From positions 10,635,226 through 10,699,225 of the forward strand of contig NC_087074.1 in assembly GCF_026151205.1 (NCBI RefSeq): DNA of 64,000 nt. Direction: 5' to 3'. The notes below the pieces were generated by a model, which did no database searches, was not told where the DNA came from, and saw nothing but the letters and a program-made list of their open reading frames with translations. Position 1 is the stretch's first letter; every line of letters begins with the position of its first letter. Below are positions 24,707 to 36,720 of this stretch, piece after piece. Origin of the DNA: Bolinopsis microptera (Eukaryota; Ctenophora; Tentaculata; Lobata; Bolinopsidae). Both the position numbers and the translations under genes were made by a program.

Positions 24707-26599
24707 TCAGCGAGTAACTACAATCCTATTTAACCCAAAAATATTAGTTCTAAATTTTGAAATAAGAATGCTCTCTTCTCTATCAAGTGCTGTTGGTCGG
24801 ACTTTTCTTACTACACCTAATTTAAAAACTCCCATAGTGAAATCAGATTTATGCGCTAGAAAACAATGCATGGAAAGTGCCGACTTCTCAAATGACAATT
24901 CATTATCAATTTTAAACTTGTTTCTGTGTCCATTCATTCTGATATGAAATGGAGAAACCGTTTGGCCGAAATAGGTATCGTCTTTTAGGCTCTGGGGAAG
25001 TTTATTACAAATTTGGCATTGGGCGACATAAATTATATTGCTGTCCTTACATGTCAACCGGAAATCCAGAGTTAAATCCAAACCATTGACAGTGATAACT
25101 TCGTTGGAGTTGAACAGTTGGGGACAGGTTGCACAGCCTCTCCCGCCACAGTTTTGGCTGACGGTGAAAGAATCCGTTTCGGAGCACGAACTGAGTTTTC
25201 TATTGCGCACTACTGTGTTGCCTATAGATGGCTGTTTACGTAGTGCAAACAATATCTGTACGTCTCCGCATAATAGTTTGATGTCCTCACTAGTAGAGTG
25301 TACCAACTTCCTAAGTTCAGTGACCTCTTTGAAAAATTTCACTGAAAAGACAACTTTGTCAGTGATTGGCTTCTTATCTTCCCTCTCATACAAATCGTGT
25401 TCTATTGATCTCAAGACTGCTTCAGGCTCTGTTTCCGTTAAGGTCCCCTCCTTGTGTCCACTTTTCATTAGGTCTTCTTTAAGTTCCTCCAGGTCCTCCA
25501 CACATGTGTGATCCTGCGAATTTCGCTTGATCACTCGGATCATCTGTGAGAATACTACTGATTTAAAGACGTGGTTTGGGTGGAAACTATCAGTATTAAG
25601 GTAAAGCCTGGCATCAGTCTCTTTCTTAAATAGTCTGTAGTCGATGTTGTTGTTCTCCCCCAGGGAGAGTTCTACATCCAAGTAGTTAACTGATTTGCCA
25701 AACTGACAATCACCGAACTGAATTCCAAATCGTTTTGCGGCTTCATTTAGTTTCGACACAAAAAGATCAAATTGCCTCCTGGAGCCCTTCCAAATTCCAA
25801 AGACATCGTCGATGAAGCGTCGCCAGAATAAAATAAGACTCCATAGCTGTATCATTTCAGGCCAGATGTTGATGAATAGCACCCAATGAAGCATGATATC
25901 AGCGACTTGACGCGAAATACAATTTCCAGTTGGGATACCCTTTTTGCCTGTGTACACATTTTCTTGAAAAGTGACAAAGGAGTTTGTGAAGATAATCTCC
26001 GTGAATGTTTTCAGAATAGCCTTTCGTTTATCAATCATAGTACTACCGTTCAGGGCATGTTCCAATGCAGACATAGCTATTTCAGGTTTTATGCTTGGAT
26101 ACAGACTGATCACGTCTAAAGTAAACAAGTTGATGGTGCTATATTTTGACATGTCTGCCGATTCATTAAGGTTTTTTATGTTACTGAGAAGGTCTGGTGT
26201 ATCCAGGAGAAACTCCTGTTGGCAATAAATCCTACTTATATCTGTTAGGTATGGGCTAACCCACTTTTCTAGCCTGTAAAGAGGGCCCTCCTTAGTGGCA
26301 TGGACAAGCCTGGTAGGGGGAACTATTTTCCCCTCAATCTGTTGTGGACTTAATTTATGCAGCTTAAATAGAGGGTACACATAAGGGACTACTGGTTTGA
26401 ATACATGTGCATGCATTTGGTTATTATTTTCATTAAGTCCAGTAATGAGTTTCTTGTCTTTTTCTGTGATTTTCCCCTCTGATAAAGCCAGAAGAACTGC
26501 ATCCTTAACATTATTCTTCACATCTGTCATTTTCTCTTGAACTAACCTAGTGTAAGTCTTACAGCGTGAAAGTGTAATGGTATAAATTATACCGTACAA
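24707..26599 (-). CDS. Penelope-like retroelement ORF (RT plus GIY-YIG endonuclease)
   Basis: An uninterrupted 630-residue frame. RT motifs: YPLFKLHKLSP at about residues 75-85, motif A LFTLDVISLYPSIK with Asp162, motif B-like GKKGIPTGNCISRQVADI at 219-235, and motif C RFIDDVFGIW with the Asp pair at 264-265. The C-terminal part has a Penelope-type GIY-YIG nuclease: NIIYVAQCQIC, then YFGQTVSPFHIRMNGHR, and the final DREESILISKF with its glutamate and the ending FGLNRI. Such elements prime reverse transcription at nicked chromosomal DNA. The N-terminus is probably 5'-truncated, because family members are longer. No terminal repeats were identified. The open frame suggests a young insertion. 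Confidence 0.92.
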   Translation of the reverse strand: MYGIIYTITLSRCKTYTRLVQEKMTDVKNNVKDAVLLALSEGKITEKDKKLITGLNENNNQMHAHVFKPVVPYVYPLFKLHKLSPQQIEGKIVPPTRLVHATKEGPLYRLEKWVSPYLTDISRIYCQQEFLLDTPDLLSNIKNLNESADMSKYSTINLFTLDVISLYPSIKPEIAMSALEHALNGSTMIDKRKAILKTFTEIIFTNSFVTFQENVYTGKKGIPTGNCISRQVADIMLHWVLFINIWPEMIQLWSLILFWRRFIDDVFGIWKGSRRQFDLFVSKLNEAAKRFGIQFGDCQFGKSVNYLDVELSLGENNNIDYRLFKKETDARLYLNTDSFHPNHVFKSVVFSQMIRVIKRNSQDHTCVEDLEELKEDLMKSGHKEGTLTETEPEAVLRSIEHDLYEREDKKPITDKVVFSVKFFKEVTELRKLVHSTSEDIKLLCGDVQILFALRKQPSIGNTVVRNRKLSSCSETDSFTVSQNCGGRGCATCPQLFNSNEVITVNGLDLTLDFRLTCKDSNIIYVAQCQICNKLPQSLKDDTYFGQTVSPFHIRMNGHRNKFKIDNELSFEKSALSMHCFLAHKSDFTMGVFKLGVVRKVRPTALDREESILISKFRTNIFGLNRIVVTR

Positions 26600-28452
26600 A
26601 CCTTTTTTGTAAGATCATTTTATTAGAATAGTAAAATCAGAGATTTCTAAAAACATGAATAAATCGATTAAGTTCTAAGTTCACGTTAATGTTGTATGTC
26701 ACTCTTTCGCGCGCCAGTAGAGTAAAAGGTAACGTTGACGAATATTTGGACAGTACTGAGTTGACGGATAAGTGTAATATCACAGATTGTGCAACTTTAT
26801 TTATTACTAAATAAAAATCATCCCAAAAACGAATTGGAGCCGGGAGCCTGAATATTAATCGATTTCCCTGGAGACCCTCACGAGCCCAGGGCTCTGATAT
26901 TAAATATTGGCGAGTTAATTAACATACTAGAGCCAATATAAGCGCAATTTATTGCACCAGTCACAATTCTCTTTTCGAATAAATATATTAATGGATTTTA
27001 TATTTCATGATCTTTCAAAGGGAGCAGTTTTTAATTTTGGTGCACTGGTTAATGCTACTTTTCTTGCCTGTCAGATATTCTTTTACCGAGGAAGATTCTT
27101 TTTACTTTTTTAATAGAGATGATTTCACCAACATATAAATTTATCATTTTATCAAATTCTGATTAAATAATTGTATTCCCATACATACAATTTTGAACCA
27201 GATAGTATTGCTAGTTCTAATGTTTAAATTTTCGGTTGCTACTCCCACATGTTTTTGAAGCCAAACAATATCAAAAATTGCAAACTATAACTTCATCATA
27301 TCTTCAAGTCTAGCAAATCAGTAATTTTATCTGGTTTTCGTAACACGCATTACTTGTCTATAAATCTTACAAAACCAAATAAATTATATTGTGGTTTATT
27401 TGTTGCTTGACGAATTAGAACGGCTCCGTTTTTCGTGGGTCTTTGATTTAATAAGCACACTTTTACGGATCACAACTCAGAAGGTTAGCTGAAATTATTT
27501 TCGTACACAGTAAATTATAGTGGTATACGGTGTTATATCGGAAAACGGTAGAATAATAAAAATTCTGCCATGCGGTTAAACATAATGAATAGGTTAAAAT
27601 TCTGTAGAAGCATGGAAACCATAGAACTATGTTAAATTACCGTCAGATAAGCGTTTATTTTCTCTCTTATACAATATATGCATGTTTCTTCGGACATTAA
27701 TCAGCAGATTTGACACACTCTGGCATAAACTGGAACACCGTGAATGATACTGATACCTACATCAACTTGTTGGTTGATGGATCAGATAAGTATTTAAAAC
27801 AGGCATTGAGTTTTATTTTCCAACAGCGTCCACAATCCATTTCAATATCAGATTGATTGGAACACCTACGCCCTACAGTTATCTAATTCATAATTCAAAT
27901 TAGAAATGAAAGCAAGAATTTCACGCAATAATTACCACACTCTAGTTTACCTAACTCCAATACTGAGTCATATGGCCAAATAACACGATTTAAAAATGTA
28001 TACAATTTACGTTAGCCATAGCCAAATTAGGTAAACTAGCAGGAACCCGTATAACCCTAAAATGGTGTCAAGACTCAAGAGACTAAAAGAATTATTACCT
28101 GTTTACTTCGCGTTTTTGACACCACTTGGGGGTTCAAATTTTGGGCTCTAAAACTCCTATTCCTTGGTAAATTTTTTATTATTCATGCTGATTTGCAGGC
28201 CATTAAAGCATTTGACCCAGTCAAAAAAAGTTTCAGTTGTATATCTTTTAGTTTTACGGTTTTTGCAGAAAGTCGCGTTAAAGTTGATGCCCTGGTGTCA
28301 GTAAAATGGTACGGATCCAAATATATCGTTTTGCTTTATATAGTAAGATATGTTGCAGTAAGATATATAATAAGATATGTTGCCTCGTTTTAACTGACCA
28401 CTAAATACTAAGTACTTACGAGGGAAGGCATGTTGGTTAATGGATTAGGATA
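26600..28452. other. Intergenic, AT-rich
   Basis: No gene recognised. A small inverted repeat (CTAGTTTACCTAA near 27945 and its complement near 28028) may be a MITE remnant. Confidence 0.4.
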
Positions 28453-29367
28453 TACCTTATCGGACCTTATTTGGACGGACATTACATGAACGGACACAAT
28501 TATGAACGGACATTAATATGAACGCTCGAAGGCATTCAAAGCCATCAAAAATCCGAATTTTTTTCAATATTTTTTGACGTTTTTTAAATTTCAGCAAATG
28601 ATTTTTAAATCCATTTTTTATACAGTAAGTAAGAAAAGCAGTCATTAAGCAGTAAAAATGTTAAAATATGTGTACATGATCAGTGTCTAATATATCACAT
28701 ATCATCTTCATCAAATGGGTTTTCGTGCATGAAATAGTCCATGCTTAAAAGCATCAGTGATTTCTAGCTTTAGGGAAACCTTTTTTTTTAATCAAACTAC
28801 CCCGGTCCTGCATTTCAGTGTTAACTTTTACAAGCCATTCGGTGTGAAGTGGTTTTATCTTAGACAACTTAAGGTTAACCTTAACATCACGTGGAGCTTT
28901 CCCAGCACTTTGTTTCATATTACCTCCCCTGAGTAATATGAGCTATAACAACGTCGGACAATGTCCTTGGCAACACGATTTACCGTAATATCTAGAGGCT
29001 GGAACAAGTTTGTCATGTTGGCGGGGACTAGTTCATGAACTATGTTGTTGAGTGCCATAATTTCGTTGACTTTTTTCCGCCAAGTGACCCTTGAATTTGA
29101 AAACATTATATACTAGTAAAGTTTTCTGTGCCTCCGGCAGACCAAGGAGAACCTTTCCGTCGTTAACTTACGGCACAATAAAGTTCTCAAATTAGTTGTC
29201 ATATTCTGGACAAAAAGTTCGAAATGGAAAAAGTTTTGAAAAAATTTCAACGGACTTTAACTTGGACGGACATTAATTGAACGGACTTTATTTGAACGGA
29301 CATTAAGATGAACGCTAGGGCCTCCAGCGTTCAAGTAATTTCCGTCCAAATAAGGTCCGATAAGGTA
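28453..29367 (-). mobile_element. pogo/Tigger-like DNA transposon, deletion derivative
   Basis: Terminal inverted repeats begin TACCTTATCGGACCTTATTT on the left and are mirrored on the right (ending AAATAAGGTCCGATAAGGTA), next to TA on both sides as in the Tc1/mariner superfamily. Subterminal copies of GACGGACATTA repeat inside both ends. The interior carries only the C-terminal part of a transposase, so the copy is non-autonomous. Confidence 0.8.
28780..29106 (-). pseudogene. pogo/Tigger-type DDE transposase remnant
   Basis: The upstream frame includes NNIVHELVPANMTNLFQPLD, the conserved block around the last catalytic Asp region of DDE_1 (jerky/Tigger) transposases. After a frameshift near 28917 the next frame continues with APRDVKVNLKLSKIKPLHTE, also typical of the C-terminal part of this family. 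The N-terminal DNA-binding and first catalytic regions are missing. Confidence 0.75.
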
Positions 29368-29729
29368 TACGTACAAATGACGCATGTCACTTTCTTTGTC
29401 AGAAAATATCCCCCATAAATCAAACTATACGGGATAGTTTGATTTATAGGGTCAACTTTCTGTATAATAATTAATATTTGTGGTATTAAACAGGAATTAA
29501 ACAGGAATTAAACAGGAATTAAACGTGAAACAGGAATTAAACATGACATGACTAAGGAGAACACTAACGAACTCGTTTTGGTAATACAAGAATTCATAAA
29601 GACGATCAGAACTCTAAAAATCGAGAGAAAGCTATAAAAATAAAATCTTAAAAATTAACCGCGTTACAAATTCACGAAAGAGAAGACAAAAATCGAATAT
29701 AATGATTTAAATACGATTAAAAAGAGTCA

Positions 29730-30120
29730 TGGGGATTTGATAATGAAGATGAGTAGGAGACGGGAGGTGATGAATAGGACTTCTTTTCAGGAGGATTTCG
29801 AAGGTGAAAGGATTCTGTGAGGTACTTTCCAAATTCTGTTGCATGGAATGAGTTCATGATGGCCCCATATTCTTAGAGCATTATGAGGCTTTTAAGGTTG
29901 TCTGAGAGGTTGGACCAGAGGGAGTTGTAGCTGGGGCATTCATTTATGACGTGGTCCTCGGTTTAAAGGATTGGTGTTTCAAAGAATGGTATTTCTTCGA
30001 ATAACCGCATGACGTCGGTGTCTGAGGAGCAGCAAAAGCGACATGTTTTCAGTGCAGTGTTGTAGCGATCTCCATTCTCCAGTGTGGCGATAATATACCA
30101 CAGCCGTGAAAATCTGACCT
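29730..30120 (-). mobile_element. LINE 3' end relic
   Basis: Minus-strand translation gives ENGDRYNTALKTCRFC, a broken stretch, then EDHVINECPSYNSLW. This is the Cys/His knuckle found after the RT domain in many LINEs. At least one internal stop is present and the rest of the element is missing. Confidence 0.6.
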
Positions 30121-30296
30121 CTAAATACAAAGCTCTTTATAATAATTTTACTTTTACATGTTTCAAGTTCTCGCTTTTAATGGTCAGCTATATATAAATA
30201 TACCCAGCAGCACCTTGATTCTGATCTTTCAGAGATATATATATTAGAGTTGCATCAAAATGTGCTAAGTACATGGTATTTATTGAACAGCATGCG

Positions 30297-30415
30297 AGCC
30301 TTTGTTTTACCAGCGTAGCCTTTTAGCTTAGAAAATCTTATACATTGCTGCTCGAGCTTTCTGTTTTATCAGCGTTGCCTTTTAGCTTAGAAAATCTTTT
30401 ACATTGCTGATCGCT
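30297..30415. repeat. Two-copy tandem duplication (about 60 bp)
   Basis: The segment containing CCTTTTAGCTTAGAAAATCT occurs twice in succession with a few differences. Confidence 0.8.
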
Positions 30416-31990
30416 TTCTTAAATATTTGGTTTGATCTTATCACTGACTTATTAATGCACTACTAAAACAGTAAACGTGATTTCGGGGGTAATCAATACC
30501 CACATCTAAATTTAAGTGATATAAATTGTCGTAGATTATCGATTTTGCAGAATATTGAACCTGGAAAACCGATCAGATTACGAAATCTTCTAAAAAGGGG
30601 ATGAAAATATATTCGCAATGGCCAAAATTGTACAATGTACAAAACATATGCCACGCACTACGCAGCAAATGCATTCTATCGCTCTGAAATTCTATTTCAA
30701 GATTTATTGTAGTAAATCTCCATTTGTCAGACTATAATATCATTTCGGGACATAACTTAACACATTTTATAAATTTGTACTTCATCAGTCACGTTCAAAT
30801 TTAGCTCACACAAGTGGTATAGTTACTTACAGGTAATTATTTTACTTTGGATTTGTTAGTTGTCCGCTGTCAGGCTAGGTCTACCAATTCAGACAACTGT
30901 GTCAACTTGGTTATGTAATACAAAAAGCAGACAGTCAGCAATAAACAATTATTGTGAGATTAAAATTGTTATCGAATATGACAGCTCCAACAAATGTCGT
31001 TAAATAAAATAGCTTTTATTTGTAATAGAAGTAAGCTGCATGTAGTAGAAACATAATTGGGAAATCAGGATCAAATATGATCACACGTAACGCGCGCAAA
31101 TAACATGTGCTCTATCCAATGCGAAACTAAAAGTGATGAAAATAAGAGATTAATCGACTGTAGAGTGATTTAGCGCGACCGGAATCTTTATGAACATAAT
31201 AACTTGGGGTCCCCAGGTTGCAGGTTATAGTAATACATGTAATTGTATTGCGCGAGCGATTTTCAATTTCGCGCGTCCTGAAAATCGAGTCTACAAATTT
31301 ATCTCCTCCTACAATTTTAAAGCAATCACCCTGATCAAACTTTCGAAATATGTTCTACGGATCATTTAAAAGAGATGAGCCAGACAAAATTTTTTTGATA
31401 GGCCTTTAAACATTTTTATTTGATTTTTATCTTGGACTTTCAAAAAATCGTCAAAAACGGCCCCCTTAAGGCTTAATTAGCGTTCTGCATTTGAATTCAA
31501 TTTGAATTCAAACAACTAGTGGACTAGAAGTAAAGATGTTTTATGAAAAAAGGAGAGTATGACTTTGCTTGTGCAATAATTAAGGGTTTGTTTTTATAAT
31601 TAATAGTTAAAAATTTGTTCGACTACACCCCCAAACCATGTATTTAGGTACAATAACGACCGAAACCTGAAAATTGAGTAAGAGAGTCCTTTGAACTTTG
31701 AACTGTTTGGACTTTTGCATGGAGATGTGGGAAGGTTAAAAACCCCCATAAAGGGGAGACCCCGTAGTGGTAGCCCAACTACCGCTCTGTTATGCTTGCT
31801 TTACAAAAACAGTGGGTATCATCAAGGCTCAAGACAGGAGACTATGCCATCAGTTGGTTGATGTTCAACGGTTCGTTCGAAAAGTACATACCCAAAATCG
31901 AAAACAGGTTCAACAGACATCCAGCGTAGTATCCATTTCGGGAACGAAAACGTTAACAAAGGCCGGAAAAGAACAATCACCTCTGATAAA
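30416..31990. other. Intergenic with small element fragments
   Basis: AT-rich. TCGACTGTAGAGTGATTTAG at about 31154 matches an end of the 375 bp MITE described at 37697 and 56664, without the rest of that element. TGGGGTCCCCAG at about 31204 matches the end of the 75 bp interspersed element. No gene recognised. Confidence 0.5.
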
Positions 31991-32470
31991 ATTACGACTC
32001 TTCTTATAAGGTCAGGATGAAGAGTCTTGGAGTTGAGGAGAATACTCGTGAAGTCTTCTCCTATTTATCGGGGAGCCACTTGGTCACCTCTGACATCATG
32101 CTCGTAGGTGACCTAAAATGCTCGTACAGGTGGTGTCAACCTTAATCCCAGTGACAAAAGACTGGATGAAAAAGAAGAAATCGAATGCACCCAGACCTTG
32201 CCGAGCTGTAAAGATTTGTACTATATGAAAGAGGTAATAGATTCCTTGACCTTCTGGGCAAGCTTGTGTCCTCAATCTATTGAACGGCAATGTTCATTGG
32301 TGCATTTTTGGTGAGCTTCACCTGCTATCAGTACAACGGACAAGTGTCGTTGACTTCATAGCAGTTTCACCGAGCATCTGGGAATATGGTGAACGGTTCA
32401 AAGTTCTTTCCTTAACTAACTTATCAGATCACAAACCTTTCCTCTGTCAACATACTAGTTAGAATCAATT
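31990..32470 (+). mobile_element. LINE endonuclease relic
   Basis: Fragments of an EEP endonuclease: DIMLVGDL at about 32093, then after frame changes SVVDFIAVSPSIWEYGERFK and LSLTNLSDHKPFL at about 32340-32450. SDHKP is the conserved C-terminal catalytic block. Several frameshifts are present and no RT follows. Confidence 0.65.
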
Positions 32471-32569
32471 GTTAGCCTATGTATTAATTCAAGAGGCTTC
32501 TTAAGATGCACTAAATGACCGAAAATGGGATGAGAGATGAATCGGCCCACCCACTGTTATGTAATCTAA

Positions 32570-33234
32570 TTGAAAAACGCAGCGATACCACCCAGCGAAG
32601 ATTTTTGTGACTTCAAAGCCTGTGGGTTCAACAGACGAATATCTCCGATAAAGAGCCAACGGATCAAATACAAAATTACTTGGGAATGTGTAACTCTAGC
32701 AGTAAAAACTGCCCGTAGGCCCCATTTAGTTGCTCGTTTAGCTCAGTCAGTCAGGGATAGTTATGGATATGACTTGCCGATAGCTTGCTACGACGACGGG
32801 CCAAATGATTACCCTCGAGGTATTAGAGAATCAGAGATCGGTTAGCTCAGTATCCGTTATTGACGTACGTTGTCAGTGACGATGAGGATCTGGGAATAGC
32901 AGAGGGGAGAAACAAAGCCCTCAAAATGGTTGAAACAAAATATTTCTTCATTTTGGATGACGACGTGATGTTTATGAACACAACAAACATGCAAACGCAA
33001 ACCATGATTGACATTTTGGACACGACCGATGCCACACTTGTTGGTGGTCAGCTACTTGGAAGGGCAAATTTTGCAGCTTTAATAAAGTTTGGATATTTCG
33101 GTGGAACCCTCAGAAGATTGGGATACTTCCCTGGAACTTGTGCAAAACTTAACCAAACCGTTCCGAACTACCCGCGGTGTTTGAGATGCGAGCTTAACTC
33201 AAATATTTGGATGGCAACTGACTTACTGACTTAA
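32570..33234 (+). pseudogene. Glycosyltransferase (B4GALNT/GT2-like) fragment
   Basis: The first frame (32570-32845) includes CVTLAVKTARRPHLVARLAQ and IACYDDG. After a one-base shift near 32835 the next frame continues TYVVSDDEDLGIAEGRNKAL, then KYFFILDDDVMF, whose DDD is the metal-binding DxD of GT-A glycosyltransferases. Order and spacing resemble beta-1,4-N-acetylgalactosaminyltransferase-like proteins. The frame ends after WMATDLLT, well short of a full catalytic domain, and lies next to retroelement debris. It is probably a broken, possibly retrocopied gene piece. Confidence 0.7.
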
Positions 33235-33500
33235 GGCGGCTTCAGCGTCTGAGTATTGATGCGCTGTCTCCATAGAACTCTATCCGCCATAAGTCTGCCC
33301 ATTTCTCCAGTGTCGTTGAAACCCGTGTCAGCTCGTAGTTAGGCTATCAACATAAGTCATGGCTGGTCTTCCCTACTCTGCACCCCATGAGTTGGATGGC
33401 AAGGACAGAGCCTATCCCACAAATCGGGAGATGGGATCCTGAGCTGAAGGTTTTTTAGCACCTTCCACAACCCTATCAGGGTTAGGAAGGTAAAACCATG
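33235..33500 (-). mobile_element. LINE C-terminal tail relic
   Basis: On the minus strand MADRVLWRQRINTQTL ends in a stop. This resembles the last residues of RTE-type LINE proteins (DRxxWR). No other domain of the element is present. Confidence 0.35.
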
Positions 33501-34135
33501 GGGTGCCCTACATAGACTGAATAAAATCTGGAAATCCAAACTTTCTAAATTTTCAGCGGAATAAACAAAAATTGTTTGAGTCATACTTTACAAATATACG
33601 TACCAATCATTTATTATAAGCGTGATAACATATAGTAAATGAGGATGTTACAAAAGGAATTAATTTAATGTAGTTTGAGGAGTCCTAACTCTCCTCACGT
33701 CCAAGAATGGCGTTTCTTTTGTCGTTAATTATATAAGCGTGATATAACACTCTCGTCAACAGATATAAAAGTCTTATTTTCTGATCTAACATGATATTAT
33801 AATAAAACATACTTGAACTTTTATCATTTTAATCATTTGTATTCTATCGTCAGCTCAAACAACTTATAAACATCATCTTCATGCTTTTTGTATCTAACAG
33901 TAACATAAATCTAATAAATCTGTATCTGTAACTCTGTAAGTCAAAACTATTACAAACGTATAGTATAGTATCGGTAAAACAGAGAGTACTTCTGATATTC
34001 TACAATAATATGATCTGTTTTTACTTTCCACTAATCAAAATCTAGATTTGTCAAAATTTCTTGGTTCGACATTTCAGGGTGATTCAAAAAGAATGTTCGT
34101 ATTTTTAAAATGTTTTAAAATTTTACAACATTCCA
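33501..34135. other. 3' flank of the large secreted-protein gene
   Basis: AT-rich. It should hold the 3' UTR and polyadenylation site of the minus-strand gene ending at 34136. AATAAA-like motifs are frequent but none can be singled out. Confidence 0.4.
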
Positions 34136-36720
34136 TTAGTATTTGTTGCAGATCTTCTCCTCGTAGTAATCGTATTCCGGAGATGGTCCCTTAATTCTGA
34201 GGGAGATACAATCGGAAGTTTGGAAATTCTTTGGTTTCTTCATCTTCATTCTTACAGCAGCCACACCATTATTGACTCTGACCTGAATAAAGTACATAAG
34301 ATTAAGTTGGGCTAGTTGCGTTGCAATTATGTTTAGCAATAGCCACTTAGATGATTGATGCTTTCTTCATTTCATGTTTTCACTGGGCGCCGCTCAGCCT
34401 GTCATTCCGCCGCATTATAGCCTGGGGTCCCGGCTAGGTAATTCATGATTATTATATTTTTTGTCGCATCGATATCTGTGAGAATTAGCCGATAAAGTGA
34501 TAACGCGTTTATAATTGATTTTACAATCTTTTCATTATTTTATAGGTTTACCCTGGCTTTTGTAGCTTTGCTGGAGGACTTGATTGAGCTGATGGTAAAG
34601 TCAGAGGGATCGAGTTTGAAGATACCTCGCTTCAGGTCCAGTGGCTTACCGTATTTCAGCGCCTATCAAAGAATGATTTAGTACGATAAGGTATTATCTT
34701 TTAATAATTATATGTAAAAATTGGAAATGTCATTAAAAGATTAAATACGTTAACCTATACCTATTCTATTGACCATGGGTCAGGTTTATTAACAACATAT
34801 CTGGGTATTATTAAAGTATTAACTTAGGTTAACCGTGTATCTAACCACAACTCCGTTTACTTACTGAAACTTCGAATATCAGGGAGATGGTCTTTTTGGA
34901 CCAGCTTGCTTTTATATTGTCCTTAAGCCTGTACTCAAATGCGGCTGAAATATGAAGTTAATGTAATTAGTTAAATTCTCAAGTCACGTCCGCCTGAAAG
35001 TAAAATTATTAGTTTAAAAATGTGTTATAACTGTATACAGTGCTTACCATGTAGTTACCATGTGGTTACCCATCATACCAAACTTATATAGTTTCACTTT
35101 CACTTCTCTCAAAGTCAATAAAGCACAGGCCCAAAACATGATTTCATCTCAAAATTATGGTTACCTTATCCGTTATCGGTCATAATTATCACGGACATTG
35201 CTTTCACGCTGAAGACCTTAGCGTGAATAATTAAGTCCGTGAAAATAATGTCTGTGGCATTAAGGTCCGTGAATAATAAAGTCCGTTAATTATTTCCATT
35301 AATTGTAATATGGGTGTCCCTACATATGCGTAGATATATGTGTAGCCGATTACTATATTAGTTTATTAGTATACTTATAAGACAAATATAATCACTCCTC
35401 AGTCACATTCAAGTGTTCAGCAAAAAGAGTAAAACACTTATTAAAAATCCCCAAAAAATTTTCACAATTTTTTGGAAAATTTTGGGCGGTCATGAGCGTG
35501 AATAATTATGTCCGTGAAAAATTTGGTCCGTGAAAAACGTGTCCGTGAGAATTATGCCCGATAAGTTATTTACCATTATAACAGAAGAGCCCAGCGACTT
35601 CGTTAAAGGCGCAAGGAAGCTTGGCATCAGTGTAGCGGGTGACAGAGCAATGTTGGAAAAGGAAGTCATCGTCTCTAGGACAATACATTTGGGTGAAGAG
35701 GAAGTCCACCCTGTCACTCTGTAGAGACACAGCTCTGCCGAACTGAAAGGGGAAACTTTAGTATTACATGAAATACGTGGTGTGTCTCACTTTTGAGCAT
35801 GGACGCACTTTTTTTCTTCCGTTGGCATAAAAATCTGCTTTTTGTGGTCTCACAATTTTGCACATAAATATGGATTATGATACCTTCAACAGATACCGAT
35901 TCAAGTTGGAATTCTCACATTATATCCATGTTGTTTGCAGACAAGTTGAGCCTCTCTATCACTCCAGCCGTCATCACAGAGCAGTCCCCATTTATCAGCA
36001 GCTCCAGTTGAGTCTGGTGTGGCTATCTCCAGGATGTAGGTTCCAGGGGCAGCTTGTTCCACTAACCTTGTTCTGATGCTCACTACGTGGAGTGTAAGTT
36101 TACAAATTAGAAGTTATAGTGACATTCAAACCTCACAATACTGCAATAGATATAAGCATGAACAAAAAAGTATGCATTTTTGTTAATCCTCAGCTCTGTT
36201 CTATGTTCATTAACACTTTAACAGGATTAAAATGCTCCCAATCTAAAAACACATTTGCACATGACAGTTAGCTACGATAGTTCAAATACGCACATTTTTC
36301 ACAAACAGGGTAGACAGCCTGGCCTATCTTGTTGCAGAAGGCAGTGTTACCACTCTCCTTCTGGAGCCTGTAGCCATCGTCACACTTGAAGGTGTAACTA
36401 GCGTCCTTGCCTGTCCCTGCTTTGTCTACAGCTTTGCCGTTATCAATGTAGGGTTTTAGCTCACATACTGGGAAGTAAGTGGTTAGCTGCAAATAAACTG
36501 GTGGTGTGCGCTAAATACTGGGGACGTTTGTAGTTGTAAAATATGGTTTTACAGTAAACTTAGACTAAATCCTATTCCATGTTTAGTATGATTAAAAGCT
36601 GTTACAGACCTTCTTTCTCGCAGATGGGGCAACATTCTCCCTCCTTGTAGACAGGTACACAGTCTTCCTCCATTTGCCAACAGTCGGCTACCGCACAGGA
36701 CTGCTCCTTCTCCCCTTCGC
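34136..36720 (-). CDS. Exons 18-24: VWC half, Sushi, SRCR, novel C-terminus
   Basis: Exon 18 ends VYKEGECCPICE (VWC). Exon 19 is a Sushi/CCP domain (CELKPYIDNGKAV, then TFKCDDGYRLQ, then VCEK). Exons 20-21 form one SRCR domain: WGLLCDDGWSDREAQLVCKQ, then FGRAV, and C-terminal cysteines around MYCPRDDD, QHCSV and LFCYN. Exons 22-24 encode about 112 residues rich in predicted beta strands (AAFEYRLKDNIKASWSKK, FKLDPSDFTISSIK, VRVNNGVAAVRMKMKK) ending EEKICNKY. I do not recognise this last region. Confidence 0.8.
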
